In this document: positions 1-7,908 of the stretch, one piece after another
Layout of the letters: every line of letters begins with the position of its first letter
Numbering within the stretch: the stretch's first letter is position 1
Assembly (NCBI GenBank): GCA_019911965.1
Contig: JAIOJF010000005.1
Coordinates: forward strand, 1 to 43,383
Origin: Paracoccaceae bacterium
Lineage (GTDB): Bacteria > Pseudomonadota > Alphaproteobacteria > Rhodobacterales > Rhodobacteraceae
Length of the DNA: 43,383 bases
Direction: 5' to 3'
Position numbers and translations under genes: made by a program
Notes under the pieces: model-generated
What the model saw: only the letters and a program-made list of their open reading frames with translations
The model's database searches: none
What the model was told of the DNA's origin: nothing

Positions 1-44
1 GAACCTTCCGGTAAAGTTCCACGGTATAAATCTCCAAGCCCTCC

Positions 45-2891
45 ATGCTATCGCACGAAAGACAAAGTGGCCGGTTTTTACACCGCCCGCAGCAGGACTA
101 TCCCGCCGCTACCGTGGCCGACTTTTGCACCGCCGTTCTCAGCAATACCGGTGGCTACTATAATATCAACATCGGTCGTGTCGGTACCGGCAAAGCCACC
201 GTCGACGGGGCGGGATCGTTCCTGGGCGCATACGGCTTTGCCCCCCGGATCACGGTCGGTGACCAGGGTGGCAATGGCCAGCTGGACATTACCGGTGGCG
301 GGGCTGCCGGCGCACTTAGTGTTGTCATCGGCAGGCGCGAAGGGAACGGCCAGGTTCTGGTCTATGGTGCCGGTTCTGAATTGAACGTGAATTCCGGATA
401 CGGCCAGTACGGCACGTATAACAGCAACGATTACTCGGGCAGTGGCGCATCGATCCAGATCGGCCGCCAGATGGGTGGCGGCCAGTTGCAAATCTTCGGC
501 GGCGGCGTGGTCAATGTCACGAATACCGACGGCGTGACGGACGGTGCCCGCGTGGTGGTCGGACGCGACGGCGGCAATGGCGCCGTCAATGTTTCGGGCG
601 TCGGTTCGGAGCTGAACATCGTGCAGTATGGCGCGGTGGGTGACGATTCCGGCTTTGGCGCGCGCCTTCAGGTTGGCGTCTCGGGTGAGGGCGAAGGCAA
701 TGCTTTCGTGTCCTATGGCGGCGTGATCAACGTGCTGGGTGACAAGGCCCAGGTCCAGGTTGGTGCCAATCACGATGATTCCCCGACCGGCAACATCCCG
801 AATTCGCTGGCGATCGGTTATGGCGGCGTGGTGAACGTCAACAGCCAGACCGGCACGCAGGCAGCCTCGGTCAGGGTAGGTACGGAAGGCAATAGCGGCT
901 TTGTCAGTGTCAACGGTTCGGGTTCGCAACTGAACATCGAAAGCAGCACGCTTTCCAATAACGGGTTCGCGGCGAACGTGATGCTTGGCCATTATGGCGG
1001 CTCGGGCACGCTTTATGTTGCGGACGGTGGCAAGGTGAAGATCGACGGCGGCGGCGGCGCCTTCCCCAACCTGATACTGGGGTCGTATGACGGCACCGGT
1101 CTCGTAATGGTTACCGGGTCCGGCTCGGCCATTGATATTCACGGTACCAGCACGCAATCCTTCGGGTCCGGCGGTGCGCTCATGGTTGGCGGCACGCCGT
1201 CCACGCATCACGGCGACGGCTTGCTGCGGATTGCGGACGGCGGATCGATCACCCTGCATTCACCGAATTCGATCATGGGTATCGCGGTCGAACACGGGGG
1301 CTCGTCGGGTGCGGTCGAGGTAACCGGGGCAGGGTCGTCATTGAATGTCGGCGGCACTCTGGCCATCGGCGGCGGTGCCGACATGATGCCCGATACTGAT
1401 GGCGGTCTCGGAATCCTGGACTTCAATCCGGCCCGCAATGGCGGTACTGCGGGGCTGATCGTTACCGACGGTGCAACGCTCAGTGCGCAGGACATCCTGA
1501 TCGGCGCAGGCGCGAATGTCGATCTGTCGGGCAATATCACCGGCAATCTGCACAATTACGGCTTCTTCGCGATCGGGGTCGAGTCTTCGGCGACGCTGAA
1601 CCTGACCGGCGATTTCAACATGGAAAACGGCCAGGCTGCATTGCTGTTCAGTATCGAGGATTTCAACGGCGGCACCGGCGACATGTTCAATGTCACCGGC
1701 GATGCCCATATCAACTTCCGCACGAACATTCTGGCGCTGAACGTTGATCCGGGCACCAATTTCGGCATCGGTGCGCGCTATACGATGGGCAGCGTCAGCG
1801 GCCATCTCGATTTCAAGGAAACGGTGGTCTACGACCTCAATTCCGGCGCATCCTTCCGGGCCTTTGCCACCGGAGCCGGGCTGGTGCGGCTGGAATCGCT
1901 GACCGGTCTGTTCAACGGCTTTGCTTACGAGGACAAGACCGACGGCAACAACTCGGCCAATACACTGACCGGCGACGCGATGGACAATTACATCAACGGC
2001 AAGGGCGGTGCGGATAACCTGTCCGGGGCCGATGGCGGTGATGTCCTGCTCGGCGGCGGCGGCAACGATACGCTGAACGGCGATAACGGGCGCGACCTGC
2101 TGATCGGCGGTGCCAGCAACGACATCATGAATGGCGGCCGCGGCAACGACAAGCTGGATGGCGGCACCGGTGTCGACACAATGCATGGCGACGATCACGA
2201 CGATCATCTTCTGGGTGGCGGCGGCGGTGACACGCTGTTTGGTGACAACGGCAACGACACGCTGGACGGCGAAGGCGGGGCCGATACCCTGCATGGCGGC
2301 AACGGCAATGACATCCTGCGCGGCGGTGGCGGCAATGACATCCTGAACGGTGACAGCGGCAACGACTTGCTGTTCGGTGAAGCCGATCACGACACCCTGA
2401 ACGGCGGTGGCGGCGACGACCTGCTGTTCGGCAATGTCGGCAACGACACCCTGAACGGCGATGGCGGCGACGATACGCTGAATGGCGGCGATGGCAACGA
2501 CACGCTGGATGGCGGCAGCCAGTCGGATATCCTGATCGGCGGTGCCGGGGCGGATTCCCTGACCGGCGGCGCTGGTGGAGACGTGTTCAGGTTCTTCAAC
2601 GCCAGCGAGATCGGTACGAATTCCGGCAACCGCGATGTCATCACCGACTTCCAGTCCGGTCTGGATCTGATCGACCTGTCGGGCATCGACGCCAATTCCA
2701 ACACCGCTGATGATGATTTCTTTACCTTTATCGGGTCATCGTCGTTTACGGGCAATGCAGGAGAATTGCGGCGTATCAATTCGGGCGGCGACAAGCTGGT
2801 TCAGGGTGACGTGGATGGCGACGGAATTGCCGATTTCAGACTGGAAATCACCGGTGGCGTCAGTGTCACGGAGAGCGATTTCATCCTCTGA
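45..2891 (+). CDS. Secreted RTX protein with N-terminal beta-helix (T5SS/PEP-CTERM-type) repeats
   Basis: About 948 residues in three parts. Residues ~38-490 hold about a dozen imperfect repeats of the form GxGxVxVxGxGSxLxI alternating with VxxGxxGG, the pattern of T5SS/PEP-CTERM-associated beta-helix repeats. Residues ~640-845 carry some 22 glycine-aspartate nonapeptides (GGxGxDxLx), the calcium-binding RTX parallel beta-roll. The last ~100 residues (GGDVFRF...DVITDF...DLIDLSGID) resemble the serralysin-type C-terminal module that carries the type I secretion signal. The expected role is an extracellular or surface-attached adhesin or matrix protein exported by a type I system; no ABC exporter, adaptor or enzymatic domain is in view. 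The start is weak: there is no good ribosome binding site, an in-frame stop lies at 27-29, and the first ~35 residues look unlike the rest, so the true N-terminus may be elsewhere or disturbed near the window edge. Confidence 0.85.
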   Translation: MLSHERQSGRFLHRPQQDYPAATVADFCTAVLSNTGGYYNINIGRVGTGKATVDGAGSFLGAYGFAPRITVGDQGGNGQLDITGGGAAGALSVVIGRREGNGQVLVYGAGSELNVNSGYGQYGTYNSNDYSGSGASIQIGRQMGGGQLQIFGGGVVNVTNTDGVTDGARVVVGRDGGNGAVNVSGVGSELNIVQYGAVGDDSGFGARLQVGVSGEGEGNAFVSYGGVINVLGDKAQVQVGANHDDSPTGNIPNSLAIGYGGVVNVNSQTGTQAASVRVGTEGNSGFVSVNGSGSQLNIESSTLSNNGFAANVMLGHYGGSGTLYVADGGKVKIDGGGGAFPNLILGSYDGTGLVMVTGSGSAIDIHGTSTQSFGSGGALMVGGTPSTHHGDGLLRIADGGSITLHSPNSIMGIAVEHGGSSGAVEVTGAGSSLNVGGTLAIGGGADMMPDTDGGLGILDFNPARNGGTAGLIVTDGATLSAQDILIGAGANVDLSGNITGNLHNYGFFAIGVESSATLNLTGDFNMENGQAALLFSIEDFNGGTGDMFNVTGDAHINFRTNILALNVDPGTNFGIGARYTMGSVSGHLDFKETVVYDLNSGASFRAFATGAGLVRLESLTGLFNGFAYEDKTDGNNSANTLTGDAMDNYINGKGGADNLSGADGGDVLLGGGGNDTLNGDNGRDLLIGGASNDIMNGGRGNDKLDGGTGVDTMHGDDHDDHLLGGGGGDTLFGDNGNDTLDGEGGADTLHGGNGNDILRGGGGNDILNGDSGNDLLFGEADHDTLNGGGGDDLLFGNVGNDTLNGDGGDDTLNGGDGNDTLDGGSQSDILIGGAGADSLTGGAGGDVFRFFNASEIGTNSGNRDVITDFQSGLDLIDLSGIDANSNTADDDFFTFIGSSSFTGNAGELRRINSGGDKLVQGDVDGDGIADFRLEITGGVSVTESDFIL

Positions 2892-2924
2892 TCCTGCCCG
2901 CCCGGACAGGAATCGAAACCAAGC

Positions 2925-2952
2925 GGACCTCCGGCCATCTCGCCGGGGGTCC
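2925..2952 (+). terminator. Hairpin after the RTX gene
   Basis: GGACCTCCGGC (2925-2935) and GCCGGGGGTCC (2942-2952) form an 11-bp stem with one G-U pair and a 6-nt loop, 34 nt after the stop codon of the RTX gene. Only a short T run (GTTT) follows about 8 nt later, so termination may be partial and the LicD-like gene 24 nt further on may be co-transcribed. Confidence 0.45.
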
Positions 2953-2975
2953 CGATCGTTTGCAAGGCGGGCTGC

Positions 2976-3704
2976 ATGAGGTTGGAACTGATCCACAGCG
3001 AGGGTGAACTCTACCGGATGGAACGCCCGCCGCGCGTCGAATTGCCGGATTGGCGCCAGCCCTCGGACGATCCGGAAGCCGCGGCCGATCTTCTGGCCCG
3101 CACCGCCGGGGTGCTGGACAGTCTCGGCATCGAATACTCGCTGACGGACGGCTCGTTGCTGGGCCATCTGCGCGAGGACGGCCTGATCCCTGGCGACGGC
3201 GATATCGACCTCAGGGTCGATCGCGCAGTTCTGACGGATGACCTGTTTGCCGCGCTGGCAGTTGCCGGCGTGACCACCTTCAAGAAGGTCTGGTTCGACG
3301 GCGAATTGTGCAATGCCTCGGTGCATATTGGCGATATCCGCCTCGATCTGTCGGGCGGCCAGATCCGGGGCAAATGGATGATCACCCATGCGATTTTCCG
3401 CGAAGGCTACCTGACCTACCGGATGCCCTGGCTGGGCCGTGAGGAGGCCCGGTTCCTTGGCGTCTCAACCTGGCGTCCCGCCAGCGCCGAGGCCTATGTC
3501 AAGCACTGCTACGGCGACGACTGGCAGGTGCCCGCGACCGAATGGGACGGCCTGTTCAGCCACCGTGCGCTGGTGGCGGTAACCGGCAATTCCGATACCC
3601 TGACGATCGGCCTCAGGCGCTGGCTGCGCCGCCGCGATCGCCCGGCGCTTCAGGACGAACGCAAGCGACGGCAAAGACGGCGGAAACGCAATGCCGCCGA
3701 GTGA
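2976..3704 (+). CDS. LicD-like nucleotidyltransferase-fold phosphotransferase
   Basis: A 242-residue protein with the LicD/fukutin-type signature: TDGSLLGHLREDG at residues 57-69, followed by an acidic metal-binding run D74-x-D76-x-D78 (GDGDIDLR). LicD enzymes move phosphocholine or a similar phospho-alcohol from a CDP-activated donor onto a glycan or teichoic acid. The downstream gene overlaps by 14 nt and encodes a CTP-dependent cytidylyltransferase that could make such a donor, which supports a CDP-alcohol-dependent decoration step. The C-terminal ~35 residues are very arginine- and lysine-rich, suggesting contact with membrane or polyanion. The acceptor and the transferred group cannot be read from sequence. 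A second in-frame ATG at 3018 is a possible start. An alternative view is a generic MNT-type nucleotidyltransferase of unknown substrate. Confidence 0.7.
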   Translation: MRLELIHSEGELYRMERPPRVELPDWRQPSDDPEAAADLLARTAGVLDSLGIEYSLTDGSLLGHLREDGLIPGDGDIDLRVDRAVLTDDLFAALAVAGVTTFKKVWFDGELCNASVHIGDIRLDLSGGQIRGKWMITHAIFREGYLTYRMPWLGREEARFLGVSTWRPASAEAYVKHCYGDDWQVPATEWDGLFSHRALVAVTGNSDTLTIGLRRWLRRRDRPALQDERKRRQRRRKRNAAE

Positions 3705-4122
3705 CGGGCTGGTCCTGACCCAGGGCACCTTCGATCTGGTGCATTCCAACCACGCAGCCTTCCTGCGCGAAGCCCGTGCGATGGGCTCGCGGCTGGTCGT
3801 GGGCGTTCATTGCGACGCGGAAGTAACGAAATACAAGCACCGGCCGGTGCTGAACGAACGCGAACGCCTGATGCAGGTGCAGGCGATCCGCTGGGTCGAT
3901 GAAGCCTTCATCGACTACGAGGTGCCCAACGCCGCCAGCCTTGAAGCCCTGATACAGAAATACCAGCCGGCACATTACGTCTATGGCTCGGAAGGCTGGG
4001 ACGAGATGTTCGAGCCGGCCATCCGGCGCGGCATCCTGCGCCGTCTGCCCTACCGGGCAGGTATTTCGACCAGCCGGATCATCGCCACCATCCGCCAACG
4101 GCTGGACGAAGGCAGCCTGTAG
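3691..4122 (+). CDS. CTP-dependent cytidylyltransferase (TagD/CCT type)
   Basis: A 143-residue single-domain member of the cytidylyltransferase family (glycerol-3-phosphate or phosphocholine/phosphoethanolamine cytidylyltransferases). It shows the N-terminal GTFDLVH motif (residues ~13-19), a KxxRPVLNERERLMQV segment and the C-terminal signature RAGISTSRI, close to the family's RTxGIST. The usual HxGH nucleotide-binding motif reads HSNH here, with Asn in place of Gly. It starts 14 nt inside the upstream LicD-like gene, so the two are probably translationally coupled and work in one pathway: this enzyme would activate a phospho-alcohol with CTP and the LicD-like enzyme would transfer it. The substrate (glycerol-3-phosphate, choline phosphate or another) is not determined. 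Confidence 0.82.
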   Translation: MPPSDGLVLTQGTFDLVHSNHAAFLREARAMGSRLVVGVHCDAEVTKYKHRPVLNERERLMQVQAIRWVDEAFIDYEVPNAASLEALIQKYQPAHYVYGSEGWDEMFEPAIRRGILRRLPYRAGISTSRIIATIRQRLDEGSL

Positions 4123-4550
4123 GGCGGCCGCAATCGCGACAGATGGAATCGGTTCAGGGCGTCACCCCGACACGCATCCCCGAATTGGGCTTCGGCCGGT
4201 GGGATCAGGGCGCATCAAACCTGGCTGGCCGATCCAACCCGGCGTTGCCGTGACCATGCCGGCACTGAAACCGGAGCCATCCGCAACCGCATCGAAGAAC
4301 CGGAAGCCGCTGATCCCGCCGGTTCAACATTGCCGGAATTCTGGTGAAAACAAAGTCTAATCCCGGGGGATGACATTGACAGGCGACCAGACGGACGTGG
4401 CGTCGCCAATATCTGAAAAAACCGCTGCGCCACAGGAATGCAAAGCCGCCGACTGTGCCTCAACGACGCGACCATCCCGAACCGTGGATACCGACCGAAC
4501 GGAAGTGCGCCATGCGCTTCCTGGCATCATATTGGTATTCAAGAATTAAA
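4123..4550. other. 428-nt stretch with no recognised gene
   Basis: Between the cytidylyltransferase gene and the tRNA I see only short overlapping reading frames of low-complexity composition and no convincing start, motif or structured RNA. A bulged hairpin, GGAAGTGCGC-cat-GCGCTTCC at 4501-4521, lies about 30 nt beyond the 3' end of tRNA-Lys and might help end that transcript, but it lacks a T tract. Confidence 0.5.
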
Positions 4551-4626
4551 TGGTGAGCCGGTCGGGGTTCGAACCCGAGACCTACTGATTAAAAGTCAGT
4601 TGCTCTACCAGCTGAGCTACCGGCCC
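4551..4626 (-). tRNA. tRNA-Lys (anticodon UUU)
   Basis: Read on the minus strand, the 76-nt sequence begins GGGCCGGTAGCTCAGC and ends CCGGCTCACCA. The acceptor arm pairs over 7 bp (one G-U). The D arm carries AGCTCAGCTGGTAGAGC, the anticodon loop is CTTTTAA with anticodon TTT, and the T arm contains GGTTCGAACCC. The discriminator base is A and CCA is encoded in the DNA. All arms close properly, so this looks functional. Confidence 0.96.
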
Positions 4627-4641
4627 ACTCGAGGTCGGGTT

Positions 4642-4669
4642 GGTATAAGTGACCGGCGGCCCGGTCAAG
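4642..4669 (-). promoter_or_regulatory. Candidate sigma-70 promoter of tRNA-Lys
   Basis: On the minus strand CTTGAC (4669-4664) and TATACC (4647-4642) are separated by 16 bp. The -10 element lies 15 nt before the first base of the tRNA, a normal distance for a stable-RNA promoter. It was recognised by eye only. Confidence 0.45.
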
Positions 4670-4749
4670 GGGTAAATCCGGATTTTCCGGCGAAAACTGC
4701 CGGTACGGGCGATATGGCGTTTCTGTCCTTGTAAAGGTATAGGGGCGAC

Positions 4750-5589
4750 ATGGATCAACACTGGCTCAATTCCGGTTTACCCTTTCGCAAGATGCACGGG
4801 CTCGGCAACGATTTCGTGGTCGTGGATGCGCGTGGCCGAACCGACCCGATCAGCCCCGATCTGGCGCGCGCCATCGGGGACCGGCATTTCGGCGTCGGCT
4901 TCGATCAGCTTGCGGTGATCCTTGACAGCCATGATGCCACCGCCGCGCTGGTATTCTGGAATGCCGATGGCAGCCTGTCGGACGCCTGCGGCAATGCCAC
5001 CCGCTGTGTTGCCGGCCTTTTGTTCGCGGAAACCGGAACCACGGACCTGACCTTGCGCACCGGGCGGGGCCTTCTGGCCTGCGAGGATGCCGGCGGCGGT
5101 ATCTACCGCGTCAACATGGGCCAACCGCAACTGGACTGGCAGGAGGTGCCGCTGGCGCAGGCGACAGATACGCTGCATCTGCCGATTGACGGCGACCCGT
5201 CGGCCTGCGGCATGGGAAATCCGCATTGCACCTTTTTCGTGGCGGATGCCGAGGCTTGCGATTTCCAGAGGCGCGGCGCGGAGATCGAGCATCACCCGCT
5301 TTACCCCAGGCGCACCAATGTCGAATTTGCCGAGGTCCTGTCGGAGCATGAAATCCGCCTGCGCATCTGGGAACGCGGCGTTGGCGTGACACTGGCCTCG
5401 GGCTCCTGCGCCTCGGCGGCGGCGGTCAATGCGGCGCGGCGCGGGCTGACCGGGCGGCGGGTTACGGTGCGGGTGGATGGCGGCACGCTGGAGATCGACT
5501 GGCGCGAAGATGGGGTGTGGATGGCCGGGCCGATCGCGCATGTCTTCGACGGGGTGTTCACGGGCGAATTCCTCGGGGCCTTCGCATGA
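4750..5589 (+). CDS. dapF: Diaminopimelate epimerase
   Basis: A 279-residue cytoplasmic enzyme interconverting LL- and meso-diaminopimelate, the last step before DAP is used for lysine and peptidoglycan. The N-terminus has the family opening FRKMHGLGNDFVVVD. The two catalytic cysteines are visible in the two pseudo-symmetric halves: C80 in DACGNATRC and C220 in ASGSCASAAAV. Length is normal. The start ATG has AGGGG upstream (spacing 4-5). Its stop codon overlaps the start of mtaB (ATGA), so the two genes should be translated from one message, an arrangement I recall from alphaproteobacteria. Confidence 0.96.
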   Translation: MDQHWLNSGLPFRKMHGLGNDFVVVDARGRTDPISPDLARAIGDRHFGVGFDQLAVILDSHDATAALVFWNADGSLSDACGNATRCVAGLLFAETGTTDLTLRTGRGLLACEDAGGGIYRVNMGQPQLDWQEVPLAQATDTLHLPIDGDPSACGMGNPHCTFFVADAEACDFQRRGAEIEHHPLYPRRTNVEFAEVLSEHEIRLRIWERGVGVTLASGSCASAAAVNAARRGLTGRRVTVRVDGGTLEIDWREDGVWMAGPIAHVFDGVFTGEFLGAFA

Positions 5590-6836
5590 CCACGCCACCG
5601 GTATTCGAGACGCTGGGCTGCCGGCTGAACGCCTATGAGACCGAGGCGATGAAGAAACTCGCCGGGCAGGCGGGGCTCGACAACGCGATCATCATCAATA
5701 CCTGTGCGGTAACGGCCGAAGCGGTACGTCAGGCCCGCCAGAAGATCCGCCGCGCAAGGCGGCAGAACCCGGATGCGCGGATCGTGGTGACGGGTTGCGC
5801 GGCACAGGTGAAGCCCGAGGATTTCACGGCGATGCCCGAGGTCGATCACGTGATCGGCAACCGCGAGAAGCTGCAATCCGCGATCTGGGCCGGGCTGGCC
5901 GGAAACGCCGCCGCCGCGCAGCCGCAGGTATCCGACATCATGGCGGCCCGGCGCGCCGAAAGCCCGCTGATCGACGGTCTGGGCACCCGTGCGCGGGCTT
6001 ACGTGCAGGTGCAGAACGGCTGCGATCACCGCTGCACCTTCTGCATCATCCCCTTCGGGCGCGGCAATTCCCGGTCGGTTCCGGCCGCACGGGTGGTCGA
6101 GCAGATCGCGCGGCTACGCGACAAGGGCTTCAACGAGGTTGTTCTGACCGGCGTTGACATGACCTCCTGGGGGGCCGATCTTGAGGGCACGCCCCGGCTG
6201 GGCGATCTGGTGCAGGCGGTCCTGAAGGCGGTGCCGGACCTGCCGCGGCTGCGCATCTCGTCGATCGATTCGATCGAGGTCGATCCGGCGCTCAGCGAGG
6301 CCATTGCCTCGGAACACCGCCTGATGCCGCATCTGCATCTGTCCCTGCAGGCGGGCGACGACATGATCCTGAAACGGATGAAACGCCGCCACCTGCGCGA
6401 CGATGCGATCCGCTTTTGCACCGAAACCCGCGCGGCTCGCCCCGACATCGTATTCGGGGCCGATGTCATCGCAGGCTTTCCGACCGAGAGCGAGGCGATG
6501 TTTGAAAACTCGCTGAAACTGGTGGCGGAATGCGGCCTGACCTGGCTGCATGTCTTTCCCTATTCGATCCGTCAGGGCACACCGGCGGCGCGGATGCCGC
6601 AGGTGGCGAAGGCGGCGATCAAGGAACGCGCGGCGCGCTTGCGCGATACCGGCGATGCGGCGGTGGCGGCCTATCTGGCGTCCGAGGTCGGGCGCACAAG
6701 GGCGGTGCTGATGGAAAGTGCGCGCAAGGGCCGGACCGAGGGTTTCGCCGAAGTGACACTTGCCAGCGATCAGCCGGTCGGCAGCATCGTGACGGCAAGG
6801 ATCAATGGGCACGAGGCGGGCAGGCTGATCGCCTGA
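5586..6836 (+). CDS. mtaB: tRNA t6A37 methylthiotransferase MtaB
   Basis: A 416-residue radical-SAM methylthiotransferase that converts t6A37 to ms2t6A37 in tRNAs reading ANN codons. The N-terminal MTTase domain has the three cluster cysteines in TLGCRLNAYET, INTCAVTAEA and TGCAAQV. The radical-SAM domain has the CxxxCxxC motif CDHRCTFC, followed by IIPFGRGNSRSV. The C-terminal TRAM-like part is short. The start at 5586 is chosen because it overlaps the dapF stop (ATGA) and begins directly with the conserved strand; a longer frame opening at 5517 runs inside dapF and is unlikely. A tRNA-Lys(UUU) gene, a substrate type for this modification, lies just upstream of dapF, probably by chance. Confidence 0.95.
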   Translation: MTTPPVFETLGCRLNAYETEAMKKLAGQAGLDNAIIINTCAVTAEAVRQARQKIRRARRQNPDARIVVTGCAAQVKPEDFTAMPEVDHVIGNREKLQSAIWAGLAGNAAAAQPQVSDIMAARRAESPLIDGLGTRARAYVQVQNGCDHRCTFCIIPFGRGNSRSVPAARVVEQIARLRDKGFNEVVLTGVDMTSWGADLEGTPRLGDLVQAVLKAVPDLPRLRISSIDSIEVDPALSEAIASEHRLMPHLHLSLQAGDDMILKRMKRRHLRDDAIRFCTETRAARPDIVFGADVIAGFPTESEAMFENSLKLVAECGLTWLHVFPYSIRQGTPAARMPQVAKAAIKERAARLRDTGDAAVAAYLASEVGRTRAVLMESARKGRTEGFAEVTLASDQPVGSIVTARINGHEAGRLIA

Positions 6837-6942
6837 TGCGGCAGGTGCCGGGGCGTCTGGTGGCCTCGGTCCTGTCGGGTATTTTTTGAACAAGGTTGAA
6901 CGGGCTGGCTGAAGAACGCCGCCGTCTCGGCAGGAGGACACG

Positions 6943-7560
6943 ATGCACCCCAATCCGGTTTACCGCAGCGAAGATCGCGCCCGTATCCTGGCCTTCGCGG
7001 CGGAACGCGGCTTTGGCACGCTGGCGGTGAACGGCCCGGACGCACCGATGCTGTCGCATGTGCCCTTCGTGCTGACGGGCGATGCCGGGGCCGGGCTGCA
7101 TCTGGTGCGCTCGAACCCGATTGCGCGGGCGCTTGCGGCAGGTCAGGTGGCGGCGGTGCTGGCGGTGGCAGGACCGGATTCCTACGTGTCGCCGGATTGG
7201 TACGAAATGGACGATCAGGTGCCGACATGGAACTACGCCGCCGTGCATCTGCGCGGGCGCTTGCGGTTGCTGGCCGATGGCGACCTCAGGGCACATCTGG
7301 AGGCCCTTTCGGCCACGTTCGAGACGCGCCTGCCGGGCAAGACGCCGTGGCGGCTGGACAAGGTTGATGGCCAGGTTCAGGCGCGGCTGATGCGCATGAT
7401 CGTGCCGGTGGCGCTGGATATCGAAAGCGTCGATGGCACCTGGAAACTGGCGCAGAACAAGCCCGAGGCGGCGCGACTGGCCGCAGCCGACGGCATTGAG
7501 CAGGCCGGGATCGGCCAGGAAGTGGCGGCGCTGGCGGCGCTGATGCGCGGCGCGGGCTGA
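6943..7560 (+). CDS. FMN-binding PaiB-like protein
   Basis: A 205-residue protein of the PaiB / FMN-binding negative regulator family, a flavin-reductase-like split barrel. Visible hallmarks are the N-terminal MHPNPVYRSEDR, the central LSHVPFVL and HLVRSNPIAR, the strongly conserved SPDWYEMDDQVPTWNYAAVH (residues ~86-105), and the C-terminal WKLAQNKPEA. In Bacillus PaiB is linked to negative control of sporulation and protease genes; in proteobacteria the function is mostly inferred as flavin-dependent redox or regulatory. A good GGAGG site lies 6 nt before the ATG. It stands alone after mtaB. Confidence 0.9.
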   Translation: MHPNPVYRSEDRARILAFAAERGFGTLAVNGPDAPMLSHVPFVLTGDAGAGLHLVRSNPIARALAAGQVAAVLAVAGPDSYVSPDWYEMDDQVPTWNYAAVHLRGRLRLLADGDLRAHLEALSATFETRLPGKTPWRLDKVDGQVQARLMRMIVPVALDIESVDGTWKLAQNKPEAARLAAADGIEQAGIGQEVAALAALMRGAG

Positions 7561-7621
7561 TTTTCCGGTTCCCAAGGGGCATGATTGGCCGTAATCTCGG
7601 GCCAGAACCCGGAGGTTGAAC

Positions 7622-7906
7622 ATGGCCATTCCCCTTGCCCCAGTTGCAGCGGTTGCCTTGCGCTACGGCGCGGTGGCGCTGGTGGCCTATGCCGCCAGCC
7701 GCAGGATTCACAAGGCGGCGATCCGCCAGGACAGCGAAGACGCGCTGGACGCGGTTCCCGAAGGTCTTGGCGCAGCGCGTCCGCGTGATCGCAGCCAGGT
7801 CAATGCCGAGGCGCGCTGGCGGCGTATCATCCGGCTGGGTGCCGCTGGCCCCGGCCTTGAAATCGACGCATCGGCGCTGGGCCGGGTGAAATTCCGAAGG
7901 GTCTGA
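7622..7906 (+). CDS. Small hypothetical protein with one N-terminal membrane segment
   Basis: A 94-residue protein I do not recognise by name. Residues ~3-25 (APVAAVALRYGAVALVAYAA) form one hydrophobic helix followed by positive residues (SRRIHK), so a cytoplasmic C-terminal tail is likely. The tail is acidic-then-basic and ends in GRVKFRRV. The ATG at 7622 is preferred over a TTG two codons earlier because GGAGG at 7611-7615 sits 6 nt before it. The stop is 2 nt from the start of the GST gene, so the two probably form an operon. Confidence 0.75.
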   Translation: MAIPLAPVAAVALRYGAVALVAYAASRRIHKAAIRQDSEDALDAVPEGLGAARPRDRSQVNAEARWRRIIRLGAAGPGLEIDASALGRVKFRRV

Positions 7907-7908
7907 TC

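Noticed and set aside
1-2891. Tandem DNA repeats in the RTX gene as a CRISPR or satellite array
   Set aside because: The repeats are protein-level beta-helix and RTX units with variable codons; there are no constant direct repeats with spacers.
4438-4734. 98-codon frame across the tRNA gene
   Set aside because: It runs through tRNA-Lys on the opposite strand and has no coding features.
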